Source: Ceratotherium simum simum
Lineage: Eukaryota; Chordata; Mammalia; Perissodactyla; Rhinocerotidae
DNA: 64,000 nucleotides
Direction: 5' to 3'
Assembly (NCBI RefSeq): GCF_000283155.1
Contig: NW_004454163.1
Location: 6,084,027 to 6,148,026 of the forward strand
Shown here: positions 35,101-45,479 of the stretch, in pieces
Numbering within the stretch: position 1 is the first letter of the stretch
How the letters are laid out: every line of letters begins with the position of its first letter
Notes under the pieces: generated by a model
Seen by the model: only the letters and a program-made list of their open reading frames with translations
Databases searched by the model: none
Told to the model about the DNA's origin: nothing
Position numbers and translations under genes: made by a program

Positions 35101-35535
35101 ATGAAGCTTTATAAAGTCATATTAAAAAAAAACTCTTGGGAAGAGAAACACTTCCATTAATAATACATACTACATCACATGTTAAGTCTAATGATTAGGA
35201 AAGAAGAGACTCCTGAGGCAGTGGTGCACACACTCAGCTTCTGAGGGTTTGGTACACACAAGTAGGAGGAGACTAATGAAATAATCTCATTAACTTCACA
35301 ATGTTGCCTGGTGGGTCAAGGGGAACTGTCATAAAAGATAACTCAGGCCAAACAGACCCTAATGTCATATTGGAGGAGACGGTAGGAGGAGTGGAGGTAT
35401 CAGTCCTTACACTAACGAGCAACGTTGTGAATGGAGATTTTAAATCACTGGTGCCCAAATAGTTCAGAAAAGTGCTTTAGCCAAGACGTCATCAGTAGTA
35501 CTTCTGTTGAACCACAGAGTATGATGTTGGAAAAA
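32155..35535. other. Unassigned stretch, 3.4 kb
   Basis: No exon was recognised. The block 33650-34040 ('CCCTGGATTAAATTCCATCT', 'GCTTTAAATATTTAGC') resembles an old LTR or L1 end, but I could not place it in a family. The 61-codon minus frame at 35273-35458 has no signature. Confidence 0.45.
32640..32663. repeat. (TTTA)n microsatellite
   Basis: Six TTTA units. Confidence 0.9.
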
Positions 35536-35544
35536 TCGACAGTG

Positions 35545-35650
35545 TTTAAAGGCAGAAATCATCTGTTATCCATCTTTGTATCCCTGGAAATTGGCACAGT
35601 GTTTGGCACACCGCAGATAATTTCTAAATAAATGACTGGTGGATGAAGAC
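35545..35650 (+). mobile_element. L2 3' terminus
   Basis: 'CCATCTTTGTATCCCTGGAA', 'GGCACAGTGTTTGGCACACC' and 'TAAATAAATGACTGGTGGAT' form the sense L2 3' end. Confidence 0.75.
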
Positions 35651-35659
35651 TAAGGCACA

Positions 35660-36125
35660 GAGCAGTGCTGGTGAATGCTTACTGAGTTCCTGCTTTATAC
35701 CAAACACTGTTCTGTACACATATATACTTCATTTCATGCTTAAACAGCTCTGTGACATAGATAATATTATTATTTCCCTTTTTAAAAATGAGTTAACTAT
35801 GGGGGCCAGCCCAGTGGCATAGTGGTTAAGTTCATGTGCTCTCCTTTGGCAGCCGGGGGTTCACAGGTTCGGATCCTGGGAGCAGACCTATACCACTCAT
35901 CAAGCCATGCTGTGGTGGCATCCCACATACAACAGACAAAATAGAGAAAGATTGCCACAGATGTTAGATCAGGGACAATCTTCCTTACCAAAAAAAAAAA
36001 GATGAGGAAACTCGGGCCCAGAAAGGTTAAATAACGTACCTGAGGTTAAGTAATTTGGTGGGGAAATTCAAATCCAGACAGTCTGGCTTCAGAGCCATCT
36101 GAACACTTAATCATTATGCTCCATC
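35660..36125 (-). mobile_element. MIR SINE split by a younger SINE
   Basis: Reverse MIR runs to 35800 ('CCAAACACTGTTCTGTACAC', 'AATATTATTATTTCCCTTTT') and resumes at 36001 ('GATGAGGAAACTCGGGCCCA', 'CAGTCTGGCTTCAGAGCC'). The two halves join at the same point of the consensus. Confidence 0.88.
35801..36000 (+). mobile_element. ERE-type SINE inside MIR
   Basis: Head 'GGGGGCCAGCCCAGTGGCAT', B box 'GGTTCGGATCC', short body and poly(A). The flanks AATGAGTTAACTA and GATGAGGAAACTC are a diverged duplicate of the MIR target. The body is shorter than in other copies here. Confidence 0.92.
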
Positions 36126-36439
36126 GTCTCTCATGTATTATAGTCATCAAGTAACTTTAAAACACAGAAGCAACCCTGTTTATTATTTAAAAACTTATGT
36201 CATTCCAGAATACATCTGTATGGAGACATCTTGCCCAAATCTTGAACAGCCTCACTTTGAACACAAATTCCCTTTTTTCAATGTTCCTACCCTCCTTTCC
36301 TTTTAAAACATGACTGCCTAAATCAACTTCCTAATTTGTTCAGATCTCATCATTTCCATTCTTTAATAGTTCATTCTTAAATTAATATTTTAAAAATCCT
36401 ATTGCTCCTTTCATGCCTTTGCTTAATTTAAGAACATAT

Positions 36440-36860
36440 ACTTTTGAGCAGCAAGTCACTTAACCTCTCTGAGCCTCAGATTCCCCACCTAAAAAGATAT
36501 GTCTAGTGGCCAGCCTGGTGGCATAGTGGTTAAGTTCACACAGTCCACTTCAGCGGCACGGGGTTTGCAGTTTCAGATCCAAGGCAGGGACCTACACACC
36601 GTTCATCAAGCCATGCTGTGGCAGCGTCCCACATACAAAATAGAGGAAGATTTCCAGAGATGTTAACTCAGGGACAGTCTTCCTCAAGCAAAAAGAGGAA
36701 GATTGGCAACAGATGTTAGCTCAGGGACAATCTTCCTTACCAAAAAAAAAAAAAAAACAAACCAAAGATATGTCTGGTTTGTCATGAGAACTAGAAAATA
36801 ATATCCATAAAACAACAAAGTACAGTTCCTGGTACACAGTAGGCACCCCAAAACAATAGC
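36440..36860 (+). mobile_element. MIR SINE split by a younger SINE
   Basis: Sense MIR 'AAGTCACTTAACCTCTCTGA' with 'GCCTCAGATTCCCCACCT' up to 36506. It continues after the SINE with 'TTCCTGGTACACAGTAGGCA' near 36827-36846. Confidence 0.88.
36507..36763 (+). mobile_element. ERE-type SINE inside MIR
   Basis: Head 'TGGCCAGCCTGGTGGCATAG', both 3' body repeats and poly(A). TSD AAAGATATGTCTAG (36493-36506) against AAAGATATGTCTGG (36764-36777), with one mismatch. Confidence 0.94.
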
Positions 36861-36864
36861 CATC

Positions 36865-37430
36865 ATGATCTAATTACCCTCATGCACTTCAATCTCAAAG
36901 CCAGTGTTGGCTGCCCCATCAACTGCAGAACAAAATCTGTGTTCTGTATTCCTTAGCCTGTCATAGTACGGGCACAACAGACCTCTTGAGCCTACCTTTG
37001 CTCCTCATCGGCTGACCTTTGCTAACGTAGGAATGATCTCCTTCTCTAAGCCATGTTCTTTGTGCCTTTACTTTAGCTCATGCTGGTTCTTCTGCCTACA
37101 CTCTCCTCACATCCACACCCCCTCACCCAATCTCCTAGTCATCTTTCAAGCTCCATCGCAGCTATTATTGTTGCAGCTTCAGTGAAGTCATTGATGAACT
37201 CCTCCTGGCTCAACAGTTACCAATCCAGCCTCTGAATTCACATAGCCTTTTGGGCCATTTCTAGGAGATCAGCTCCTGTTGTAGACAACAGAAAAGAATG
37301 CAATCTCATTCAGTCACTCACAGCCTCATGTTGTGATTTCTCATGTTATCTGTCCATCTTTTTTTTTGTCTTTGAATCTCCTGTACCGAGCTCAGAGTAG
37401 TCTCATTTTTTGGTTTTGAATGAAGTTGGA
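36865..37430 (+). mobile_element. L2-like LINE fragment (tentative)
   Basis: 'ATTCCTTAGCCTGTCATAGT', 'GCCTTTACTTTAGCTCATGC', 'TCTTTCAAGCTCCATCGCAG' and the terminal 'GTTTTGAATGAAG' follow the sense order of L2 3' sequence at high divergence. Confidence 0.55.
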
Positions 37431-37509
37431 GGGTCATATTTTGAGACATGCTTGAGTGCTTCCAGTGGAAGATTGTAACACTTCATCCAGCCATTATAAG
37501 CAAAAGGAG

Positions 37510-37750
37510 AGCTTCATTAAGGGAAAGAGAACATTATATGGAGAGGCTCTGTGCCACTGTGCCAAGCACTAAAGCAGATGCTCCACAAACATTATCTTAT
37601 TTAATTTTCATAATAATCTCTCAAATTAGCTATTATTTCCCTCCTTATTTAGATAAGAAAACTGGGGTTTCAAGGGTTTAGGTAAGTTGCCAATGTCACG
37701 TTTCTGGTAAGTGGCAGAACGAGAATGTTAAGTCATATCTTTCCACTGCA
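37510..37750 (-). mobile_element. MIR SINE
   Basis: 'CTGTGCCAAGCACTAAAGCA', 'TATCTTATTTAATTTTCATA' and 'TTCTGGTAAGTGGCAGAACG' are reverse MIR blocks. The 77-codon frame at 37448-37681 overlaps it and is not a gene. Confidence 0.8.
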
Positions 37751-37754
37751 GCAA

Positions 37755-38570
37755 ATTGCCACTGTAAAAGAGCTTTCCAACTTAATCCTATAACAAGAAT
37801 ACGTATGTAAGATAATGCTAGAATTCTCCATTTAAAATATTTCCTGAGGAGTAAGCTATTTATAAGTCTACAGATTCTTTTCTCATGGCAAATAAGTTGA
37901 TGCTAAAATTAGCACTATTTCTGTTCAACAAGAGTTTAAAAGATATAGTACCTTGTGGTTCTGAGACCTCATGTGTTTATACAAAAAATTCATTTATTGA
38001 TGTGAGCATAAGCCTGGAAATGATGTCTAAAGCTGTAGACTGATAGCATTTTAGGGCTGAATGTTATGTAGATTCACCACTAGAGCTGGTGGCTTTTTAA
38101 GGCAAAAATTTCTGTCTCTCTGCCTTTTTTCTCCTTAAGAATATTTGTGAAATAAATATTTATAACTAATTTGAAAGGGTTTGTTTGAGATGCAAAATGA
38201 AAATTTCTCTAGACATAATGACACTATTAGCACTTCTTAAGAGAGTACATTAACATGTTCTGAATTTTTTTTAAATCATACTATTCAAATACTATGTATA
38301 AGACTAATAATTGATATGAATAAAACAAAATTTTCAAAAAACAATCTGACTTCATGTTAATTGCAAAAATCAGTATCCATACACAAGGATTCCTTCTTTT
38401 TGTGGAAAATCCTAGTAATGCGTAGGCCACATTTATACCTACATTGAGCATTCATTCATTTGTTCTTTAAATATATATTACACATCTCTTATGTTCCCTG
38501 GTTCTGTGCTAGGCACCTGGGAACCTGAGATAAATAAGGTATAATTATTCCAAGTAATATCCTAGTTAGA
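37755..38570. other. Unassigned AT-rich stretch
   Basis: No exon was recognised. 'GAGCATTCATTCATTTGTTC' to 'GTGCTAGGCACCTGGGAACC' (38447-38523) resembles a reverse L2 3' end. Confidence 0.45.
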
Positions 38571-38574
38571 TTTG

Positions 38575-39115
38575 CCACGGATTATGTCTTAGAATCATAG
38601 TATTTAAGCATCAGAAGGGATATTTCAGATTGTCTAACCTAGACCCCGTCTTAGTCTGTTCTGGCTGCTGAAACAAAATACCAGAGACTGAGTAGCTTAC
38701 AAAGGATGGAAATTTATTTCTTACAGTTCTGCAGGCTGGAAAGTACAAGATCAAGGCACCAGCATGGTCGCATTCTGGTGAAGGCCCATTTTCTGGTTCA
38801 TAGCTGACACTTTCTCTCTGTGTCCTTACATGCAGAAGGGGTAGGGAGCTCTGTCAGGTCTCTTTTATAAAAGCACTAATCCCATTCATGAGAGCTCTAC
38901 TCTCAGGACCTAATCACCTCTACAAAGGCCGAAATCCTAATATCATCACATTGGGCATTAGGATTTCAACAGATGAATTTTGGGGGGACAAACATTCAGA
39001 CCATAGCAACCCCCTAATTTTACATTTGAGGAAATTGAGGCTCAGAGAGGTTAAGTACTATCCCCGAAATTAGCAGCAAAGCCACAGCTAGAACCTATCT
39101 GAGTCTTCCACCACC
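38575..39115 (-). mobile_element. Ancient MIR-like repeat, split by MLT1 LTR
   Basis: 'TAGAATCATAGTATTTAAGC' and 'TCTAACCTAGACCCC' before the LTR, and 'TTTACATTTGAGGAAATTGA' with 'GGCTCAGAGAGGTTAAGTAC' after it, belong to one copy. It is the same repeat type as 27305-27690. Confidence 0.6.
38648..39008 (-). mobile_element. MLT1-type LTR (ERVL-MaLR), solo
   Basis: A solo long terminal repeat with no internal sequence beside it. Reverse-strand blocks: 'CTGAAACAAAATACCAGAGA', 'AATTTATTTCTTACAGTTCT', 'TAAAAGCACTAATCCCATTC', 'ATTAGGATTTCAACAGATGA' and the end 'CATTCAGACCATAGCA'. A 5-bp direct repeat ACCCC lies on each side, the size expected for ERVL-type integration. The 61-codon frame inside (38888-39073) is not a gene. 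Confidence 0.85.
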
Positions 39116-39239
39116 TACCTCCTCTCCACCGTACAAGAAACTTGCCAATATTTCCATATTCTTAATCTCATTTTCTCCCAAGAGAAATTTCCATGGTTAG
39201 GGAGAGGAGATTAAGAAAACAAGGTTGATTTTCATTTTA

Positions 39240-39284
39240 TTTATAATACCAATATTTATAATACCAATTTATTTGTAATACCAA
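39240..39284. repeat. Small minisatellite, three units of 14-17 bp
   Basis: The unit TTTATAATACCAAT is repeated three times with minor changes, followed by a further AT-only run to about 39340. Confidence 0.85.
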
Positions 39285-41164
39285 TAAAATAAATTTTATT
39301 TATAAAATTTATAATAAATATTTAAAATTCATAATTTTGGTTTTATTTATACTAGTAGATTCACTATTCATCAAGTACTGAGAATTAACTAAATATCAGG
39401 AGCTTTGCTAGGCGCTGGACATATGGCCAAGCAAAACCAGGTATGTCTTCCTGCCCCATATCCTGCTTACTGTCTTGCATGCGTGTGTGTAAAACCCCAG
39501 CATAAAAGCCCTAAACTGCCCTTTAATGGGAGTACCAAAATGATCCAGGTGATAACAGGCATAATGTGATGCTAAAAGTGACAACTAAAGTGATTGTAGC
39601 ATATTAACTTCTTTAAAAAATGTACAATAGTGCAATCCATATGTACCTTATATATTAAAACAAAAATATACATGCAAAAGTCTTTGGTCTACTACTGTTA
39701 TTTGGATAACTTGTTAACATTCCAGATATAGAAAAGAATTTTTCAAAAATATGAGTAGCATATGTACATTGCTGCGTCTATCTTTGAGTAATATAAATAT
39801 GTAGTACCTTAGAAAAATTAAGAATTCTATTCACCTTCCCAGGTTGTATCCCTGCCTGTTGAATTATCTTTTGTTGATTTCCCCTTTATTTCCCCAGAAG
39901 AGTTTGCAGAATGCTATTTACCTTTACCTAAGTATGATTTTAAAAATTGTGACCATCACAAGAATGAATGAAGCAATGTTTTCCTATCAAAAGCTAAGGG
40001 TTATGATGCGTTTACAAAAGTTAATAATAATGTGCTTTAATGTTAGTGCATTCATATGAGTGACAGTTTATTGTTTTAGCTTGTATTTTAACCATCAATT
40101 GATTTTTGTAACTTTCAAAACCTGACTTTTAAATCTGTGCAGAGTTTATTTTAGCAAAATCTTAAACTGTGAGTCTGAGAGTTTCAAATCATCAAAGCAG
40201 ATGAATAATGTAGCTCTCTATTCTGTCAGTTCCTCACAATTCTCTAACAGTGGGCTAGACATTTTTCTGTGTTTATGTGTGTGTGTATAATATGCTTTCA
40301 GACTCGGATAAATACGTGCTGTAATTTTTCTTCTAGTTCTAGTTAAATAAATAACTAAGGTAGCTGTCTTTTTCTAAGAACATGTTTTTCTTCTTATAAC
40401 ATTCTTCCCTAACATACATGAACAACTCTAGGATCACGTGGTTTCCCTTCTGAAGTTGAATTTCTTCCCAGGGCAGTAGCATCCACAAACGGCACTTTTG
40501 GGCAGCAAAAAGCCTTATCACATTCCAGATACATTCTACATTCTTCCCATTCAGCCACAGCAAATGAGCCCCTCACGACCTCAGTTCAATAGACCCCTGT
40601 TTTATACTGCCACAGAGGTAGCCCTCCTCGGTTCATATACCTCCTACATGGCCAACAGTGCCACCACGAGGAAGACAAAGCCTGCCACCACCTGAATCCC
40701 TGACACATTCCCACAGCACTTCGAATGCTCCTTTGGCAAGAAACTTTGCAGACATTAAGCACAATGGTAAAATTACCCTAATATAAAAACCTCCCCATTT
40801 GCTCCTGGATTCTGCCTTCCTACAGTACAAGGAGTGAAAGGGCGAAGAAGCAGGGCTTGTAAACCCCTGTCCTGAACACAGTTCTTAACAGGAATTCCTC
40901 TGCCTGATAACAAGCACTCCTTTGACATTTTCCACATCATCCAGCTCTGAAGCTGTTGTGTGCAGGGTTGTCACCTGTAAGCACGAAGGCTTTTCGGTAA
41001 AATACTATTAATCCACTTTCTGAGAAAAAGTCTTTTGTCTTACCTAATAAAAAAGATAATAGTCTAGTTCAGCTCATGACTGCCTTCTCATTAAAATATT
41101 CAGATCCCCGTCATGCTCACGTGTAGAGTTCATGCTTAATGTAGACCAACTAGGATGAGCTGCG

Positions 41165-41177
41165 GTTGCCTAGTAAC
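41165..41177 (+). promoter_or_regulatory. RFX X-box motif
   Basis: GTTGCC-T-AGTAAC fits the RFX consensus RYYNYY-N(1-3)-RRNRAC at every constrained position. X-boxes are often near ciliary genes, but no such gene is visible here. Confidence 0.45.
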
Positions 41178-42197
41178 CAGGGGAGGTGTGTCCAAGAGTG
41201 TGGAGAACGTAAATGAACAACTGAAACTTTGCGATTAGTTTCAGCTGGGTGACCCAAGCCTTGATTCTGCACTAGCCATCCCAGACATTTCTAATGGGCT
41301 AGGGAAACAGTTGCTTTCTCAGAAGTAGCTCATTAAATCATAAAAATGAGAATTAGCATTTAACATAATGTCCTTCTTTGTGGTCTGGTAGGGGTTCAGA
41401 GAATGACCAGAGAAGCAAAGAGACTGGATGCTAATGTCTTTGATGTAGTTTTTACAGAATACGGAATGAAATGTCTGCTCTCAAACGGCTATTTCCAAAT
41501 TCTTATGATTCTGTTTGATCAGTTTTGGGGGGAAAATATTTTTCAGCATTTATTCCATTCTTTGATACTGCTACCTTTTTTCAAGTTGAGTTTTTAAGGA
41601 TTCTGAAACATTTCTCCCCCTTTTGAAAGGCCATTGTTGTAAAAAGCAATGTAGAAGCAAAGGAAAAATGGGTAGAATAAGAGGACTTTTAGCTGGATGG
41701 TGAAATTAACCCATAAAATAAAAAATACCTCATACCTTCTGAAGAAAACACCACCACTGACTCGAAGTGTATCCATATCATGCCTTTCTGTTCTAACTGG
41801 GCTGCTTGGCTGTATGCTTGGCTTCTAAAGTCCCCGGATAAAATACGGCCCCTTGTTAAAATGTTTTACTCAAATAAAAGGGAAGGGGGACATTACATTT
41901 TTATGAAAATAGTAATGAATATACTATTGAGTTGAAAACAAAATTCGCATGAATTTTTAAGGGGAAAAATCTGCCATCGGACCCCACCCTCATGTCCTCC
42001 CATTGCTTCACCTTCCTGTGCCCCTAGAGTGGAAATTTGAAAATTTGAAGAAGTACACCAGACAGGATACACACTTCAGTGCTTGGAAAGGAGGTTGGTT
42101 TTTTATTTAAATAAGAAAAATGTCATTACTCATAGCAAAATCATGTGTGTGGACTCTGCCCTGTGGATAGACAGACAGAAAATCACCTACCACTTTT

Positions 42198-42436
42198 CCT
42201 TTTTTTTTTGCTGAGGAAGATTCACCCTGAGCTAACATCTGTGCCAATCTTCCTCTTTTTGCTTGAGGAAGATTTGCCCTGAGCTAATATCTGTGCTAGT
42301 CTCTCCTATTTTGTATGTGGGTTGCCGCCACAGCATGGCCAATGATGAGTGGTATAGGTCTGAGCCCAGGAATCGGGCCCAGGCCGCCAAAGCGGAGCTC
42401 GCCAAACTTAAACACGAGTCCACTGGGCCGGCCCCA
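42198..42436 (-). mobile_element. ERE-type SINE, complete
   Basis: Poly(T), two related segments 'GCTGAGGAAGATTCACCCTG' and 'CTTGAGGAAGATTTGCCCTG', ending in head 'CACTGGGCCGGCCCC'. TSD CCTACCACT (from 42187) against TCTACCACT (42437-42445). Confidence 0.93.
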
Positions 42437-42488
42437 TCTACCACTGTTTCTTGAGAGACATACAAAGACCACCCACTTGATTCTAAAG

Positions 42489-42706
42489 CAGTGATTTTCA
42501 ACCAGGGGCAATTTTGCCCCCCAGGGGACATCTGGCAATACCTGTAGACAGTTTTGATTGTCATGCCTCAGGGGGAGGAGGTGTGGAGTGCTGTTAGCTT
42601 CTAGTGAGTAGAGGCCAGGATACTGCTAACCATCCTACAATGCTCTCCTAAGGAAAAGAATTTATCTGTCCCAAAGCGTCAATAGTGCCAAGGTTGAGAA
42701 ACCCTG
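42489..42706 (+). mobile_element. MER20, complete
   Basis: 218 bp from CAGTGATTTTCAACC to GAGAAACCCTG. It contains the MER20 hallmark 'AATTTTGCCCCCCAGGGGAC'. The 8-bp flanks TTCTAAAG and CTCTAAAA agree at six positions. Confidence 0.94.
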
Positions 42707-42729
42707 CTCTAAAATATGAAGAGCCCCAG

Positions 42730-42960
42730 TTACTCTGTACCAGGTTCCATGTTAGGTACTGTCCATATGCTACCTATTTAATACTCACCACCATTCCGTT
42801 AGGTAGATACTAGCATTATCCTCATTTTTAGATGTTGAAATTGAGGCTCAGAAGGTTAAGTAACTTGCTCGAGGCCATTCAATCAGCAAGTAGTGGACCC
42901 TGAACTCAAAGTAGATGAGACTCCAAAGATCAGCTCCTCTCAGGTCACTATGCTCCTCTG
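42730..42960 (-). mobile_element. MIR SINE, near full length
   Basis: 'GGTTCCATGTTAGGTACTGT', 'ATTGAGGCTCAGAAGGTTAA', 'GTAACTTGCTCGAGGCCATT' and 'GGTCACTATGCTCCTCTG' are reverse MIR in order, including the head side. Confidence 0.88.
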
Positions 42961-42964
42961 TTCA

Positions 42965-43810
42965 AAAGTACCTATCCTAGCCACCTATGTACTCCCTGCA
43001 ACTCTGCGTCTCCAGAGGGTCCCTATTAAAACGCATGTGTGTCATCTGAGCAGGCTGACAAGATAGTGAATCATGGCTATTCGTCCACTCCCAGAGTCTA
43101 GACTGAACGACTGGGTTCTAGGGACATGGACTGGATGAGAGGAGATGACATTGGCAGAAGGGGAGACAAAAGGTTCCTGAAAAAGGAAATTTCACTTTAA
43201 AAAGTCCGTGTTTGGAAGATAACTTTGATGGGGAAGATAGGATTCCAGGACATGAGTTAGAGTATAGAAAAGGCCAAATTATGCACCAAGGCTTTGATTG
43301 TGGGAAATAGAGAGTGCCTGAGGTAGCAAGCATCACAGGAAGATATGACACTCCTCCTTTAAAGGGGATGAAAGGCTAATTTCTCCTGTTGGAGAAGCCC
43401 TCTTGCCTGCTTGTTGCCTGCCCCTCAGTGAATCCAAGCCATCTACCAGAAGAACAGGCAGCAGTTAGGCAGGGGTAGTGTGAAACCCCTGGGAAATGTT
43501 GCCAATCACAAAACAAGAAGCAGACTATTTACTTTAGCCAACACTTGCAGAAAAAGAACCCCATCACCTATGGCGTGTGAAAAGAAAACAGAAACCTATT
43601 TTCAGAGCATGATTTTGTTTCTTGACTCAGAATCCCCTTGACCTAGTCCTTCACACGATCTAGCATCTGCTGCTTTTCAACCCTTCCCATGATGGCAAGC
43701 TGAGCCCTACTACTTTTTCGAGACCTTCTTTGGCAGTTACTGACTAGTCAGTCTGTGCCCCAGCCGTACAGATCATTCATCATTTCCTCATTCACCAACT
43801 TTTTTTTTCT
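42965..43810. other. Unassigned stretch
   Basis: No exon or confident repeat was seen. The 77-codon minus frame at 43118-43351 lacks a signature. Confidence 0.5.
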
Positions 43811-43814
43811 CCCT

Positions 43815-44218
43815 GTGAGCCACAAACTTGGTGGCTTAAAACAATAGAAACTTATTCTCTCATTGTTCTGGAGGAGAGAAGTCTGAAATCAAGGTGTTGG
43901 CAGGGACATGCTCCCTCTAAAGGCTTAGGGAAGAATCCTTCCTTGCCTCTTCCTAACTTCTGGTGGCTCCAGCCATCACTGGCATTCCTTGGCTTGTAGC
44001 TGCATCACTCCAGTCTCTGCCTCCATCTTTACATGGCCTTCTCCCTGTGTGTCCTCTCCTCTTCTTATAAGGATATGAGTCGTTGGATTTAGGGCCCACT
44101 CTAATCCAATATGGTCTCACCTTGATCGTTAACTAATTACATCTGCAAAGACTTTTTATTTCCAAATAAGGTCACATTCTGAGTTTCTTGGTAAACATGA
44201 ATTTTTGAGGGACATTCC
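43815..44218 (-). mobile_element. MLT1-type LTR (ERVL-MaLR)
   Basis: Reverse LTR blocks: 'TGGTGGCTTAAAACAATAGA', 'GGAGAGAAGTCTGAAATCAA', 'GTGTGTCCTCTCCTCTTCTT', 'TACATCTGCAAAGACTTTTT' and 'CAAATAAGGTCACATTCTGA'. It looks older than the LTR at 38648-39008. It directly abuts the next repeat. Confidence 0.85.
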
Positions 44219-44219
44219 T

Positions 44220-44659
44220 TGTATTAGTCAGAGTTCTGCAGAGAAACAGAACCAATAGGACATATATAGAAATAAATTTATTGTAAGGAATTGGCTCACA
44301 CAATTATGGAGACTGAGAAGTCCCAACATCTGCAGTCCGAAGGCCTGAGAACCAGGAGAGCCAATGAAATAAGTTCCAGTCTGAGTCAGAAGGCAAGAGA
44401 AGACTGATGTCCCAGCTTGAAGACCATCAGGCAGAGAGAGCAAATTCTCTCTTGCTCAGTCTTTCGTTTTATTCAGGCATTCGATAGGTTGGATGAGACT
44501 CACCCATGCTGGGGAGGGCAATCTGCTTTACTAAATCTACTGATTCAAATGTTAATCTCATCTAGAAACACCCCCACAGACACACCCAGAATAATATTTA
44601 ATGAAATATCTGAGCACCTCATGGCCCAGTCAAGTTGACACATGAAATCAACCATCACA
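44220..44659. mobile_element. LTR-like interspersed repeat, TG...CA ends
   Basis: Begins TGTATTAGTCAGAGTTCTGC and ends 'AACCATCACA'. Internal blocks 'AAGGAATTGGCTCACACAAT', 'CTGAGAAGTCCCAACATCTG' and 'ACCCCCACAGACACACCCAG' are those of a common mammalian LTR-like repeat. I recall the consensus but not its name. The possible 5-bp flanks TTCCT and CTACT do not match well. The frames 44228-44443 and 44417-44638 lie in it and are not genes. Confidence 0.65.
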
Positions 44660-45475
44660 CTACTCAATCCACTACCCTCCCCCAAACAGACTTCCTTTCA
44701 TATGCTACTGGCATTACTGGCAAGGGGATTGCAATAGCAGTGATTGATTTAGACCCGTCCTTGAGACCCATGGTAGAGGCATGGGTAAGAGTTCTGCCAG
44801 CAAAGAAAAATGGAAGAAATGGAAATTAGGTAGGTAAAGAGCAAATCTGTTACATTTCCGTATATTTCTTCTTTGTGAAACAGACCCACCCATATTAGTT
44901 TATGCTTTGTGTTTGCAAATGACAAAAAAAATCACTCAGGCTAGCTAAACAAAACAGGGACAGTCAGGCTTCAGATAAGGGTAGATTCAGGGTTCAAAGC
45001 TTATGCTCAGGACCTTGGCTCTTTCCCCTTTCTCAGCTCTGTTTTTCTCTGGTGTTGGATTAATACTTAAGGAGACTCTATCAATGCAATGATGAAGAAG
45101 GCCACCAGCACCTTCCAGCATACACAATCTACCCAGCCATAGATCACAGAGAAGAGAGCTTAACTCTGTTTCCCACAGGACTTTGACTGGCTCTGCGTAG
45201 CTCACATAAATATCCCTGCTACGACTTTTATCTCCATTCTGATTACTTTAGTATACTTGTGGATGATCCAGTCGATACTTTCCTTATATCCAGCGAAAAT
45301 CCTTCCATTTGACCTCAGCAATCCAGTTCTTTGACCACTGGAGCTAGTTATCTTCAGAAACTGAAGCACTTCCACTCTCCAAACACCACGTCCTACCCTT
45401 CCAGCTCTGATCTCCACGTTTGCAATTCTTTGTGTTCATTACAGGGTCTTTTGGTCCTAGTTCTTTCTCACTAGT
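44660..45475. other. Unassigned, probably repeat-derived
   Basis: 'AAATCACTCAGGCTAGCTAA' to 'GTCAGGCTTCAGATAAGGGT' (about 44930-44985) resembles an old interspersed repeat I could not name. The opposed short frames have no domain. Confidence 0.4.
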
Positions 45476-45479
45476 GAAC

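Larger units (their letters stand above)
39120..42180. other. Unassigned stretch, 3 kb
   Basis: No exon was recognised. The frames 40339-40563 (minus), 40498-40695 (plus) and 40633-40830 (minus) overlap in different frames. Frames 41403-41597 and 41594-41776 are in AT-rich DNA. No confident repeat was seen apart from the small minisatellite at 39240-39284. Confidence 0.45.
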
